24,639 nt of DNA from DATAYF01 sp036272735 (GCA_036272735.1 DATAYF010000732.1:1-24639); one strand, 5' to 3'; numbered from the stretch's first letter, positions 7,959-15,635 are shown. Notes: generated by a model from the sequence alone, not told the origin. Made by a program: numbers and translations.

Positions 7959-8092
7959 TGTCAATCCCAGGATTCGGCGGGAGAAATAGGGAGCATTCTA
8001 CGGGTCATTCTCAAGCAAGATGACGGTGTCGTCGATCGCTCGCCCGCCCAGAGACCTCTGCTAATTTCTCCCGCAGAGCCCTGGGATTGACA
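7959..8092. repeat. Pair of 29-bp IS630-type terminal inverted repeats, head to head
   Basis: Bases 7959-7987 and 8064-8092 are inverted copies matching at 26 of 29 positions: 13 bp TGTCAATCCCAGG, a variable 5-bp core, and 11 bp GCGGGAGAAAT. The first copy sits 25 bp before the transposase remnant's ATG. Its outer end abuts a TA dinucleotide (7987-7988), the expected target of this family, and the second copy also has TA next to its outer end (8062-8063). The outer ends face each other across 76 bp, so these are the ends of two element relics or of one rearranged element. Confidence 0.6.
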
Positions 8093-8105
8093 GATGTTCC
8101 TATCT

Positions 8106-8636
8106 TCAAGAAACGTTCCGCTCGCGCATATTCAGTGGCTTCCGATCCTTCGATTGTCGGGGGGAGAAGTTCCTGGCTGTGGCGGCGCGATCCTGCGTTC
8201 CACTGGCAAAGATCCAGAAGCGCATGATGAGATATGAGAGCACCGCGTTCGTGGCCACTGCCAGCAGTTTTGAGGCATTGCCCCACAAGGTAATATTGGC
8301 CATGAAGGGAGACAAAACCATCCCTGCGAGCCACAGGAGACCATTGCTCGAAAGTATTTCGAGCGCCACGCTGAGGAGAAAGCTGCCCACTTCTCGACGT
8401 GTTGGTCGCTGCTTGCGCCGAAACGTCCAGTACTTGTTCAAGAAAAAACTACTTACCGCGCCGCTGGCATACGCCACGGAGTTCTCGACCACCAGGAGCT
8501 GGGCGTGGTGCGTGGGAAAGCGCCAGAGTAGGGTATTGAGGATCGCCACATCGATGATCGTGTTGACTCCCCCCACCAGACAGTAGCGAACAACCTGCCA
8601 GCAGGTACTCATTTCAGAAATGGGCGGTACTTTCAC
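8106..8636 (-). CDS. GtrA-family membrane protein
   Basis: A 176-residue protein with four predicted membrane segments and the GtrA/DPMS-like signature: VVRYCLVGGVNTIIDVAIL near the start, then SSFFLNKYWTFRRK (about 62-75) and SYLIMRFWIF (about 134-143). GtrA proteins are thought to help flip or present polyprenyl-phosphate-linked sugars to glycosyltransferases, which may connect it to the GT39-like enzyme 6 kb away, although no glycosyltransferase is adjacent. I choose the GTG at 8636 because GGGAGAGG lies six bases upstream; ATG 8657 has no clear site and ATG 8612 would cut close to the first helix. It sits between two mobile-element scars and may have moved with them. Confidence 0.8.
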   Translation of the reverse strand: MKVPPISEMSTCWQVVRYCLVGGVNTIIDVAILNTLLWRFPTHHAQLLVVENSVAYASGAVSSFFLNKYWTFRRKQRPTRREVGSFLLSVALEILSSNGLLWLAGMVLSPFMANITLWGNASKLLAVATNAVLSYLIMRFWIFASGTQDRAATARNFSPRQSKDRKPLNMRERNVS

Positions 8637-8670
8637 GCATTTCCTCTCCCTTACCATTCGCGTCGGAAGG

Positions 8671-8690
8671 CCCCTGCATGCATGCAGGGG
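8671..8690. repeat. 20-bp perfect palindrome, likely IS200/IS605-type right-end hairpin
   Basis: CCCCTGCATG at 8671-8680 is followed directly by its reverse complement. Read on the minus strand it follows a GC-rich GGCGGCGCGGCTTCCAT segment, resembling the hairpin found at the right end of many IS200/IS605 elements. It lies 35 bp before the GtrA start, so it could instead be an operator or leader structure for that gene. Confidence 0.45.
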
Positions 8691-9050
8691 GATGGAAGCC
8701 GCGCCGCCGGCAGGCGGAGAAACCCCTTGACAGGAAGAGTCCTGTATGGTACCTTTGTTCTAACAAGGCTCCCTAAGTCCATACGGTGAAAAGACGCATG
8801 GCAGGAGAACCTCTCTCTTCTCTTCGTTGGTGTCGCCTGAAGGCGGGCGCACGTCGCAACGAAGAGTAATCAACCAGCCGGCTGGGGAGGCTTTCTGGCG
8901 CTCCTCACGGTCCTGTCCTCTCCCGTTCGAGTTGGTCGGCTTGCAATGCTCTCGGTCTCCGACAAGAGCCTCTCGCAAGATGAGAAAGCGTTGGAACGAC
9001 GGGAGCACCCCTCGGCTTTTCGCCGCAGGGAGTCTCAGCCTTTCAATCAC
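8691..9050 (-). mobile_element. Probable degraded 3' end of an IS200/IS605 tnpB with structured RNA region
   Basis: The minus-strand frame 9050-8760 (about 96 codons) has no intact domain, but its second half (CDVRPPSGDTNEEKREV, then a stop) resembles the divergent tails seen after the zinc-finger part of TnpB proteins. Several nested stems fit a structured RNA: 8820-8829 with 8857-8866 (10 bp, CTCTTCGTTG), CGCCT/AGGCG inside it (8834-8845), CCAGCCGGCTGG (8874-8885), and a nested hairpin with CTTGC/GCAAG arms at about 8939-8980. In intact elements the TnpB guide RNA overlaps the gene's 3' end and the right end. The RuvC catalytic part is absent. Identification rests on resemblance only; an unrelated structured leader of the GtrA gene is the alternative. 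Confidence 0.35.
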
Positions 9051-9054
9051 TACT

Positions 9055-9110
9055 AATGCATAAAGGATTATTAATGGTTTCGCGAAACCATTAATAATCC
9101 TTTATGCATT
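9055..9110. repeat. 56-bp perfect palindrome without spacer
   Basis: Bases 9055-9082 are the exact reverse complement of 9083-9110, with no central spacer; the centre reads GGTTTCG-CGAAACC. It is AT-rich compared with its surroundings. It begins 39 bp past the stop of the 44-aa membrane protein, so it may end that minus-strand transcript, though no T-tract follows. It also marks the boundary between the mobile-element scar and the next operon. See the findings for other readings. Confidence 0.85.
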
Positions 9111-9148
9111 GTGAACAGCAAGCAACTTATAACAGCAGTAGCTGCCCC

Positions 9149-9283
9149 TTAGCGTATGGCTTCCCACTTCTTATTAGCTTTTTCTAAAAGCAGGCCCCCA
9201 ATCAAGTAAGTCGCGGTAAACACCGCCACAATGCCATAAGCCCAGCCCAGGGTCTTCTTTGCCGCAGGCTGCATATTCTTCAT
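9149..9283 (-). CDS. Small single-pass membrane protein (44 aa), unknown function
   Basis: This short frame encodes 44 residues: a basic N-terminus (MKNMQPAAKK), one hydrophobic segment (about 11-33, TLGWAYGIVAVFTATYLIGG then LLL), and a charged tail (EKANKKWEAIR). AGGGG lies eight bases before the ATG, and the frame ends in TAA. It starts 86 bp after the ABC-2 permease stops, in the same direction, and a perfect palindrome follows, so it looks like the last gene of the ABC-2 operon. By position it may be an accessory subunit or modulator of the exporter. I do not recognise a family. Confidence 0.6.
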   Translation of the reverse strand: MKNMQPAAKKTLGWAYGIVAVFTATYLIGGLLLEKANKKWEAIR

Positions 9284-9369
9284 CGCTTCATCCCCTTCGA
9301 TACCTGACGCACACATGTCATTCTATAAAACAATACGAGGCAACAGGCCAAAGGTTTTCACAAACGGCG

Positions 9370-10290
9370 CTATTCTTGCACGTCGCGTTTCCAGATCAGC
9401 ACAAGCGCCGCGACCGCGAAAATCACCGCGTAAACCAGCGCGACCCACAGCGTATGCGGCCCATCAACATTTACCAGCGGGACGATACCAATCGACTTCG
9501 CCTGCAGACTGGCGGGTAACACCTGCGCTGGCATGGTATTTAGATTGGGTCCCAGGAAGTAGGCGGTGATATCCATCCAGAATTTGCTTTTCGTGAAGCT
9601 GTAGAACAAGATCATAAACTGACTGCCGATATTATCCACAGCAAACCAGGCCACGCCCACGCTCATTCCAAAGGCCAACGACCGACCAAGTACACTCGCC
9701 GCTGTCGCCATCAAGATCGTCACTCCCATGCTAATGAGTACGGTCAGGACATAGAGCCACGTATTGGTCCAGAAAGCCGAGGTAATCGCATTGAATGCGT
9801 GGAGATTACCTGCTAAAAACGCGATCAGGCTGGTGATGAGAATAGCATGCACTGCCACCGCAATCACGAACAGGATCAACGCGATCACCACAATCGCCAC
9901 GACCTTCGCGAGCAACAACTGGATGCGTCCAAGTCCACGCGCCAACAGGATACGAATAGTGCCATACTGAAACTCTTGGCCAATTACATACGCAGTCAAT
10001 ATTATCAGGAAAAAGCCGACGAAGACCCGGAATACAGACAGGTTCACCTGCGTCTCATTGTAGAGAAAATGCAACGGATTATTAAGCAAGCTCGCCTTCG
10101 AGTCTGCGGAATTGAGCGTAAACAGGTAGGGCAGTACCATCGTGCCCAGCAGCAGCACGCCCATGATCCAGGTCAGCCACATGCGCGAAATTTTAAGCAG
10201 TTCGCCACGCACCATACCGAAGAAGCTCGGATGACCAGCCCGCACCTGCGTAGCTGTCATGGAAGTAGAAGGGGTCGCTATCGTACTCAT
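9370..10290 (-). CDS. ABC-2 type transporter permease
   Basis: A 306-residue integral membrane protein with about six helices in the ABC-2 arrangement: GELLKISRMWLTWIMGVLLL as the first helix, a loop, then the conserved cytoplasmic stretch AYVIGQEFQYGTIRILLARG, which contacts the ATPase, then four more helices ending in a short KRDVQE tail. The family exports drugs, lipids or peptides; the substrate cannot be told. Its ATG overlaps the ATPase stop by four bases (ATGA), showing translational coupling. The protein ends at TAG, followed 86 bp later by the small membrane protein. Confidence 0.88.
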   Translation of the reverse strand: MSTIATPSTSMTATQVRAGHPSFFGMVRGELLKISRMWLTWIMGVLLLGTMVLPYLFTLNSADSKASLLNNPLHFLYNETQVNLSVFRVFVGFFLIILTAYVIGQEFQYGTIRILLARGLGRIQLLLAKVVAIVVIALILFVIAVAVHAILITSLIAFLAGNLHAFNAITSAFWTNTWLYVLTVLISMGVTILMATAASVLGRSLAFGMSVGVAWFAVDNIGSQFMILFYSFTKSKFWMDITAYFLGPNLNTMPAQVLPASLQAKSIGIVPLVNVDGPHTLWVALVYAVIFAVAALVLIWKRDVQE

Positions 10291-11261
10291 TGGACATCTC
10301 CTGCATGCGAATCGGTCAACTGTAAGAAGACCTGTTCAAGGTCTTGCGTGGTCTGTGACAGGCTATCGGGCACGAAACCGGCCTGCATCAAAAAAAGGTT
10401 CAGCGCGCGTCCAAGACCATTGGGAGCCAGCGTGACCAGATTACCATGCGTATCGAGCTGCGCCTCTTTACCCCATGGCTGCTGCTGCACGAGATGCAAA
10501 GCCTCCCTGGCCCGCTCGACATGCACCGTGTATTGTCCCTGTCCACGCAGCAAAGCCTCGACCGAGGTTTCAGTCACCAGCTTGCCCTGATTGATAATCG
10601 CCACGCGAGTACAGATCTGCTGCACCTCGGTCAGCATGTGACTGGAGATCAACACCGTCTTGCCTTCAGCCGAGAGGCGATGCATCAGGTCGCGCATCTC
10701 CACAATACCCGCCGGATCGAGACCATTGGCAGGCTCGTCGAGAATGAGCAGGTCGGGGTCTTGCAACAGCGCAATCGCCACACCCAGGCGCTGCTTCATA
10801 CCGAGCGAGTAGGTGCGTACACGGTCCTTCGCACGGTTGCGCAGGCTCACAAGGTCGAGTACGGCATCGATACGCTGCTCCGAAACGCCACCAAGTACCG
10901 AGCCGACCGCACGCAGGTTATTGCGCCCCGACATATACAGGTAGAGCGCAGGCGTCTCGATCAACGCGCCAACACGCGGCAGGATACGCGCGCGTTGGGT
11001 CGCCATATCGTGACCAAGGATGTCGATGCCACCGGCGGTAGGAGTGATAAGACCAAAGAGCATACGAATAGTCGTCGTTTTGCCCGCACCATTGGGACCA
11101 AGGAAACCAAAGATTTCGCCGCGATGCACTTCAAGGTTGAGCGCATTCACCGCGAGACGCTGCCCATAGCGTTTAGAAAGATTATGAGTACCGAGCACGA
11201 TCTCACCAGAGCGAACCGCTGAGGTATCCGAGCGCGACATTGTCAAAAGATCATCAGCCAT
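10287..11261 (-). CDS. ABC-2 exporter ATP-binding protein (CcmA/DrrA type)
   Basis: A 324-residue ATPase with Walker A GPNGAGKTT at 55-63, signature YSLGMKQRL at 151-159, Walker B LLILDEP at 171-177 and switch His208. A C-terminal extension (about 225-324) is typical of the DrrA/BcrA-like drug or lantibiotic export group. It forms a two-gene exporter with the overlapping permease gene. The ATG at 11261 has AAAGGAA ten bases upstream. Its leader holds one copy of the 51-nt structured repeat, ending about 48 bp before the start codon. On the minus strand upstream of the repeat, TATACT (11390-11385) could be a -10 box, but a -35 box at correct spacing is not evident. Confidence 0.9.
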   Translation of the reverse strand: MADDLLTMSRSDTSAVRSGEIVLGTHNLSKRYGQRLAVNALNLEVHRGEIFGFLGPNGAGKTTTIRMLFGLITPTAGGIDILGHDMATQRARILPRVGALIETPALYLYMSGRNNLRAVGSVLGGVSEQRIDAVLDLVSLRNRAKDRVRTYSLGMKQRLGVAIALLQDPDLLILDEPANGLDPAGIVEMRDLMHRLSAEGKTVLISSHMLTEVQQICTRVAIINQGKLVTETSVEALLRGQGQYTVHVERAREALHLVQQQPWGKEAQLDTHGNLVTLAPNGLGRALNLFLMQAGFVPDSLSQTTQDLEQVFLQLTDSHAGDVQ

Positions 11262-11309
11262 AGAGAGAAGATTCCTTTCACGCTTTTATGATCAATACAT
11301 ACTACTGAT

Positions 11310-11360
11310 CCAAACACCTGAGCGCGCAGCGCTAGCCACGACAGTGGCGTTGGTGTTCGG
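11310..11360. repeat. 51-nt structured repeat, copy 1 (upstream of the ABC-2 operon)
   Basis: The outer stem is CCAAACACC (11310-11318) with GGTGTTCGG (11352-11360), with one A-C mismatch. Inside are two hairpins: AGCGC-GCA-GCGCT (11321-11333) and GCCAC-GACA-GTGGC (11335-11348). The result is a three-way junction. It is nearly identical to the copy at 18147-18197, and both are followed by AATAAG. It lies 48 bp before the ATPase start codon. Confidence 0.85.
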
Positions 11361-11446
11361 AATAAGAACATTGTTATGCTGCTAAGTATAAAGTGACGAT
11401 GTCAAAACCATATCACATATATGTCGCAAAAATGTCTCAGCACAAG

Positions 11447-11493
11447 AAAAAAGTGGCTGAAAGTACCTATCGGGCACCTTCAGCCACTTTTTT
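11447..11493. terminator. Bidirectional intrinsic terminator after osmC
   Basis: A 15-bp perfect stem, 11447-11461 (six A then GTGGCTGAA) with 11479-11493 (TTCAGCCAC then six T), gives a T-tract on both strands. It lies 18 bp past the stop of the minus-strand osmC-type gene. On the plus strand no gene reads into it. Confidence 0.8.
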
Positions 11494-11511
11494 TCTGCTC
11501 TAATTTATACC

Positions 11512-11958
11512 CTACTGCTCCAGGCTGGCGTTGACTTGAATAGCCACGTTGTTGCGCAAAGCGTTGGAGACAGGGCAGCCCTGCTCAGCCTGCTTCGCCA
11601 CTAACGCGAAGCCAGCATTATCCAGACCAGGCACACGACCAACCGCGTTCAACGCAATCGTCGTAATCTTCGGCGCACCAGCGACCTCTTCTATCGTGCA
11701 CGTCGCAGTGACCTGCAAACGTTCGGGCGGCGTGCCGTTTTGCTCTAACGTGTTGGAGAACGCCATCGCATAGCAGCCAGCATGCGCGGCCGCAATCAGC
11801 TCTTCAGGGCTGGTACGACCGTCTGAACGCTCCACACGCGAAGCCCAGGTTAATGGCAAATTACTCAGCGCACCACTGCGCCCATTCAGCACACCTTTAC
11901 CCCTGGCTAACGTCCCCTCCCAGATAACTTCAGCCTGTCTCTCAGCTTTTAACGCCAT
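11512..11958 (-). CDS. osmC: OsmC-family peroxiredoxin
   Basis: A 148-residue protein of the OsmC/Ohr family, small cytoplasmic thiol peroxidases that reduce organic hydroperoxides. The start MALKAERQAEVIWEG, the segment RTSPEELIAAAHAGCYAMAF with the peroxidatic Cys62, and EQGCPVSNAL with the resolving Cys128 identify the OsmC branch. The start at 11958 is supported by AAGGAG nine bases upstream; a longer frame to 12018 adds an unrelated basic leader. The gene is bounded by its own terminator (11447-11493) and by the terminator of cydC upstream, so it is probably a single-gene unit. Its position next to the cytochrome bd genes fits an oxidative-stress role. Confidence 0.9.
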   Translation of the reverse strand: MALKAERQAEVIWEGTLARGKGVLNGRSGALSNLPLTWASRVERSDGRTSPEELIAAAHAGCYAMAFSNTLEQNGTPPERLQVTATCTIEEVAGAPKITTIALNAVGRVPGLDNAGFALVAKQAEQGCPVSNALRNNVAIQVNASLEQ

Positions 11959-12039
11959 GATTTTTCGTCTCCTTATTTGCTTCCTTCTACATATGAATGC
12001 GGTATCACTTTTGCACAATAGCCATACTGCATAAAAACA

Positions 12040-12066
12040 GAGGCAGAATATCCTTTATTCCGCCTC
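12040..12066 (-). terminator. Intrinsic terminator of the cyd operon
   Basis: GAGGCAGAATA (12040-12050) pairs with TATTCCGCCTC (12056-12066) with one mismatch and a 5-nt loop. On the minus strand it is followed by GTTTTTATG, a short T-tract. It lies 72 bp after the cydC stop codon. Confidence 0.7.
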
Positions 12067-12138
12067 CCTGATGCCTACTTCACTATGTCTAGTACGCTGA
12101 CGATGGTGAAATGGATGCGTTAAAAGGCGTTATACCAG

Positions 12139-13899
12139 CTAAGCCAGCACGCGGCGTTGCCTATCCCACAACTTCCAGTACTGTCCCTCCATCTGTACCA
12201 ATTCATAGTGCGCGCCGTGCTCCACGATCTGCCCAGCTTGCAACATAAAAATCTCGTCAACCTTGTCCATATCCACCAGGTGATGCGTAATCATGATCGT
12301 GGTACGGTCCTGCATCAGCGTATGCAGGCTGCGCATCACCTCGCGCTCGGTCAATGCGTCGAGGTTGGCCGTGGCTTCGTCCAGGATGAGGATAGGTGCA
12401 TTCTGCAAGATTGCCCGCGCGATAGCGATACGCTGCCGCTCACCACCGCTCAGCAGTAGCCCCTGCTCACCCACCGAGGTTGCGTAGCCGTGGGGCAAGC
12501 CCTGGATGAAAGTGTGGATCTGCGCCAGTTGGGCCGCGTGCTCAACCTCCTCATCGCTGGCCTCGGACCGGGCAATGCGAATATTCTCGCGAATACTGGT
12601 ATTGAATAAGTGCGTATCCTGGCTGACGACGCTCATCAGCTTATGCACATCGTCCTGGCGATAGTCGCGCAACTCACGACCGGCGAGCAGAATATGCCCA
12701 TCCTGATACTCCCAGAAGCGCAACAACAGGTTGGCAATCGTCGACTTGCCCGCGCCACTCGCACCAACCAGCGCGATACAACGGCCCTGTGGAACCTCAA
12801 ACGTCAGGTCACGCAACACCAATGGCTCGTCGGGCTGGTAGCGGAACGACACGTGCTGCACTTGCAGATCATAGCACTCAGGGAGAAGCGCAGGATTCGC
12901 CTGGTCCTTCACCAACGGCTGTGCATCCACGATTTCAAAGAGACGGCGCGCCGCCTCAAGCGTTGCACCAAGCTGCTGGAAAGCGGCAGGCAGAGACGAC
13001 ACCGCCTCAAAGCTGGAAAGCGCCGCCAGCACCAGTAGCGCCAGGTAGACTCCATTCAACTGTCCACTGCGCACCAGCGGAATAGCCAGCACCAGCAGCA
13101 ACCAGGCTGTGATATTCGTGAAGAAGCTGGTCAGCGCATTCTGCACGCCCCCCATGCGCGCCAGGCGCATCTGCAAGCGCGTAAGTTCCGCGTTCAGATC
13201 CTGAATGCGCGTTGACTGCACACGCTCGGCACCAAAGGCCACGCTATCAGCCATACCCTGAACACTATCCACCACCTGCGCGTTCATCTCCGCCTTGACG
13301 CGCACCAGGCGCTGACCGGTCGTGTTATTCAGCACCAACGCCAGCAGCGGCAAACCAGCGGCAGTGAGTAGGAACAACACCAGGAAGGTGAGCGCGAGCA
13401 AGGGCGCATACGCACCCAGCAGCCACCACATACCAAGCGCCACCAGCACTGCCACCACAGGCGGAGCCAGCACACGCAGGTACATATTCTGCAAGGTATC
13501 GATATCCGAAACGATGCGACTGAGCAAGTCACCGCTACGATATCCAGCCCCACCACCACGCACAACCTGCGTCAAACGTGCAGGAGCCAGCGGTTCCAGC
13601 GCCTCGTACAACCAGACGCGCAAACGCGAGAGCAGGCGAAACGTTGCGTTATGCGATACCAACCGCTCGAAGTAGCGAAAAATACCACGCGACAGGCCAA
13701 AGAAACGCACACCGATGATCGCGACGCTCAACACAGCTATCGAAGGGTGCAGAGCGGCGGCAGAAATGAGATATGCCGAGACCGCCAGCAAACCAACACC
13801 ACATACCACCGTGGCGAAGCCCAACACAGCGGCGAAGGCCATGCGCCCCTTAATAGGATAAGCCAGCTTGAGCAAGCGCAAAAACGTATGCTTTCTCAT
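12139..13899 (-). CDS. cydC: Thiol reductant ABC exporter subunit CydC
   Basis: A 586-residue fused half-transporter: a six-helix membrane domain (about 1-325), then an ATPase with Walker A GASGAGKST (379-387), signature LSGGERQR (483-490), Walker B LILDEAT (504-510) and switch His (539/540). With CydD it forms the heterodimer that exports cysteine and glutathione (and binds heme) in Escherichia coli, needed for assembly of cytochrome bd. The assignment as CydC rather than a generic exporter rests on the motif VSAYLISAAALHPSI near 40-54, GVRFFGLSRGIFRYFERLVSHN, and its position behind cydD and cydAB. Its ATG overlaps the cydD stop by four bases, so the two are translationally coupled. Confidence 0.9.
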   Translation of the reverse strand: MRKHTFLRLLKLAYPIKGRMAFAAVLGFATVVCGVGLLAVSAYLISAAALHPSIAVLSVAIIGVRFFGLSRGIFRYFERLVSHNATFRLLSRLRVWLYEALEPLAPARLTQVVRGGGAGYRSGDLLSRIVSDIDTLQNMYLRVLAPPVVAVLVALGMWWLLGAYAPLLALTFLVLFLLTAAGLPLLALVLNNTTGQRLVRVKAEMNAQVVDSVQGMADSVAFGAERVQSTRIQDLNAELTRLQMRLARMGGVQNALTSFFTNITAWLLLVLAIPLVRSGQLNGVYLALLVLAALSSFEAVSSLPAAFQQLGATLEAARRLFEIVDAQPLVKDQANPALLPECYDLQVQHVSFRYQPDEPLVLRDLTFEVPQGRCIALVGASGAGKSTIANLLLRFWEYQDGHILLAGRELRDYRQDDVHKLMSVVSQDTHLFNTSIRENIRIARSEASDEEVEHAAQLAQIHTFIQGLPHGYATSVGEQGLLLSGGERQRIAIARAILQNAPILILDEATANLDALTEREVMRSLHTLMQDRTTIMITHHLVDMDKVDEIFMLQAGQIVEHGAHYELVQMEGQYWKLWDRQRRVLA

Positions 13900-15635
13900 T
13901 GCACAGACTCCTCTCGCTTATACGCTGAAACTAATTGCCCATAAAGCGGCGATGTATGTAGCAGTTCTTGATGCGTCCCCATACCAATCACGCGACCCGC
14001 GTCCAATACCACAATCTGATCGGCATCCATCACCGTGTTGAGACGATGGGCAATCACCAGCGACATGCGATCCGCCATCAACTTCTTCATTGCGGCCAGC
14101 ACCAATTCTTCATTCTCATTATCCAGGTTCGACGTGGCCTCGTCGAGTATCAGTAGTGGCGCGTCCTTCAGGAAGGCGCGTGCCAGCGACAAGCGCTGAA
14201 TCTGACCGCCACTCAATCGTGCGCCACGCTCGCCGATCACCGTATCGTAGCCCTGCGGAAGTGATTGGATAAATTCGTGCAGGTGCGCATTTTTGGCGGC
14301 CTCTACGACGGCTTCCAGGCTGGCATCGGGGCTACCCAGGCGAATATTTTCAGCCAGCGACGCGTTGAACAGGTACGGTCGTTGCGGCACCCACGCCACC
14401 AGCTTGCGCCAATCTTGAGGCTGGCATGCAAGCGCGGTGACACCATCAGCGAGCACCTGTCCCTGCTGCGGCTCAATAAAGCGCAGCAACAGGTGTGCCA
14501 GCGTACTCTTACCCGCGCCACTGGGCCCAACCAGCGCCACCTTCTGCCCACGTTCAATCTGCAACGACACATCGACCAGCGCCGGATGCTCCTGCTCCGG
14601 GTAGGTATAGTGCACATGCTCGATCTGCAAACGTTCGTGCAGCGCTGGCTGTGCGTCTGATGTGCTCGGCTGCACCGGTAGGGGCTGATCAAGAATGGCA
14701 AACATACGCTCGGCTACCGCCGTGCTGTTCATGCTGGCGTGAAATTGAGTACCCATCGCCCGCAACGGAGCATAAAATTCGGGGGCGAGCAAGAGCACCA
14801 GGAACGCCTGATAGAACGGGATACCACTGTACAGCAAGCGAATGCCAATCTCGACGGCCACCAGCGCGATGCTAATCGTCGCGCCGAACTCCATCACAAA
14901 CGACGACAGGAACGCAACCCGCAGCACGCGCATCGTCACCTGGCGGAAGCGCTCACTCATACGTTCAATCGTCTTGCTCTGCAACTTGCTACGACCAAAA
15001 AGCTTGAGCGTCGTCAGACCTTGCATTACATCGAGAAAGTGCGCGCTGAGCAGGCTCATCTGCGACCACTGGCGCTTCGTCAATGTATCGGCGCGTTTGC
15101 CCACCAGGAACAACAGAAACGGTAGCAACGGAGCCGTAATCAACAGGATCAGCCCGGAGAGCGGATCGAGCCAGAGAACCAGTGCCAACACTACTAGGGG
15201 GATACAGGCGGTCGCGAGTATCTGCGGCAACAATTGATTAAAGTACGCGTCAAGCGCCTCCGCACCATCCACCAGTGTATTCGCCAGTTCGCCACTGCGC
15301 TCCCCTTGCGTATACGCGGGGCCCAGGGCATACAAATGATCGAGCAAGCGTTGACGCATTGTCGTCTTCGCTCGTGTGGACGCCAGGTTCGTCACCACGT
15401 CATTACCCCACGGCAGCACAGCACGCCCCACCACGACAAGCAATAATGCCAGCAGCGGAAACGCCACCTGAGCGAGTCCTTGCCGGAACAAAAAAACCTG
15501 GTTAATAATCTGTGCGATATACTGCGCCTGCGCCACAATAAAAAGGCCAGAAAGCAGCGCTATCACTAGCATCAAGGCAATATAGAGACGAATGTGAGGA
15601 ATATATTGTAAAAGGCGTCGACCAATGTTATTCAT
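13896..15635 (-). CDS. cydD: Thiol reductant ABC exporter subunit CydD
   Basis: A 579-residue fused half-transporter and partner of CydC. It has a membrane domain with about six helices (1-315), and an ATPase domain with Walker A GPSGAGKST (370-378), signature LSGGQIQR (474-481), Walker B LLILDEA (494-500) and switch His530. The stretch PEFYAPLRAMGTQFHASMNS is characteristic of CydD. The ATG at 15635 has no strong ribosome binding site (only GGAT-like sequence about ten bases upstream), unlike cydA and cydB. An intrinsic terminator sits in the gap after cydB, so expression should be lower than that of cydAB. Confidence 0.9.
   Translation of the reverse strand: MNNIGRRLLQYIPHIRLYIALMLVIALLSGLFIVAQAQYIAQIINQVFLFRQGLAQVAFPLLALLLVVVGRAVLPWGNDVVTNLASTRAKTTMRQRLLDHLYALGPAYTQGERSGELANTLVDGAEALDAYFNQLLPQILATACIPLVVLALVLWLDPLSGLILLITAPLLPFLLFLVGKRADTLTKRQWSQMSLLSAHFLDVMQGLTTLKLFGRSKLQSKTIERMSERFRQVTMRVLRVAFLSSFVMEFGATISIALVAVEIGIRLLYSGIPFYQAFLVLLLAPEFYAPLRAMGTQFHASMNSTAVAERMFAILDQPLPVQPSTSDAQPALHERLQIEHVHYTYPEQEHPALVDVSLQIERGQKVALVGPSGAGKSTLAHLLLRFIEPQQGQVLADGVTALACQPQDWRKLVAWVPQRPYLFNASLAENIRLGSPDASLEAVVEAAKNAHLHEFIQSLPQGYDTVIGERGARLSGGQIQRLSLARAFLKDAPLLILDEATSNLDNENEELVLAAMKKLMADRMSLVIAHRLNTVMDADQIVVLDAGRVIGMGTHQELLHTSPLYGQLVSAYKREESVQ

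Noticed and set aside
8820..9050. HEARO/IscB-type guide RNA or group II intron domain on the plus strand
   Set aside because: No IscB or intron reverse transcriptase is downstream, and no diagnostic domain V or HEARO sequence could be recognised; the tnpB-end reading on minus fits better.
9055..9110. Hairpin telomere resolution site as a feature call
   Set aside because: Only the length and palindromic form match known sites; no protelomerase or replication gene is in the window, so it is kept as a speculative option only.
10446..11222. Plus-strand frame of 258 codons
   Set aside because: Antisense shadow of the ABC-2 ATPase, whose motifs are complete on the minus strand.
11385..11405. Promoter of the ABC-2 operon from TTGACA (11400-11405) and TATACT (11385-11390) on minus
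   Set aside because: The two boxes are only nine bases apart, so they cannot form one promoter; each alone lacks a partner at correct spacing.
11959..12018. Longer N-terminus for the OsmC protein
   Set aside because: The extra 20 residues are basic and unrelated to the family, and AAGGAG precedes the start at 11958.
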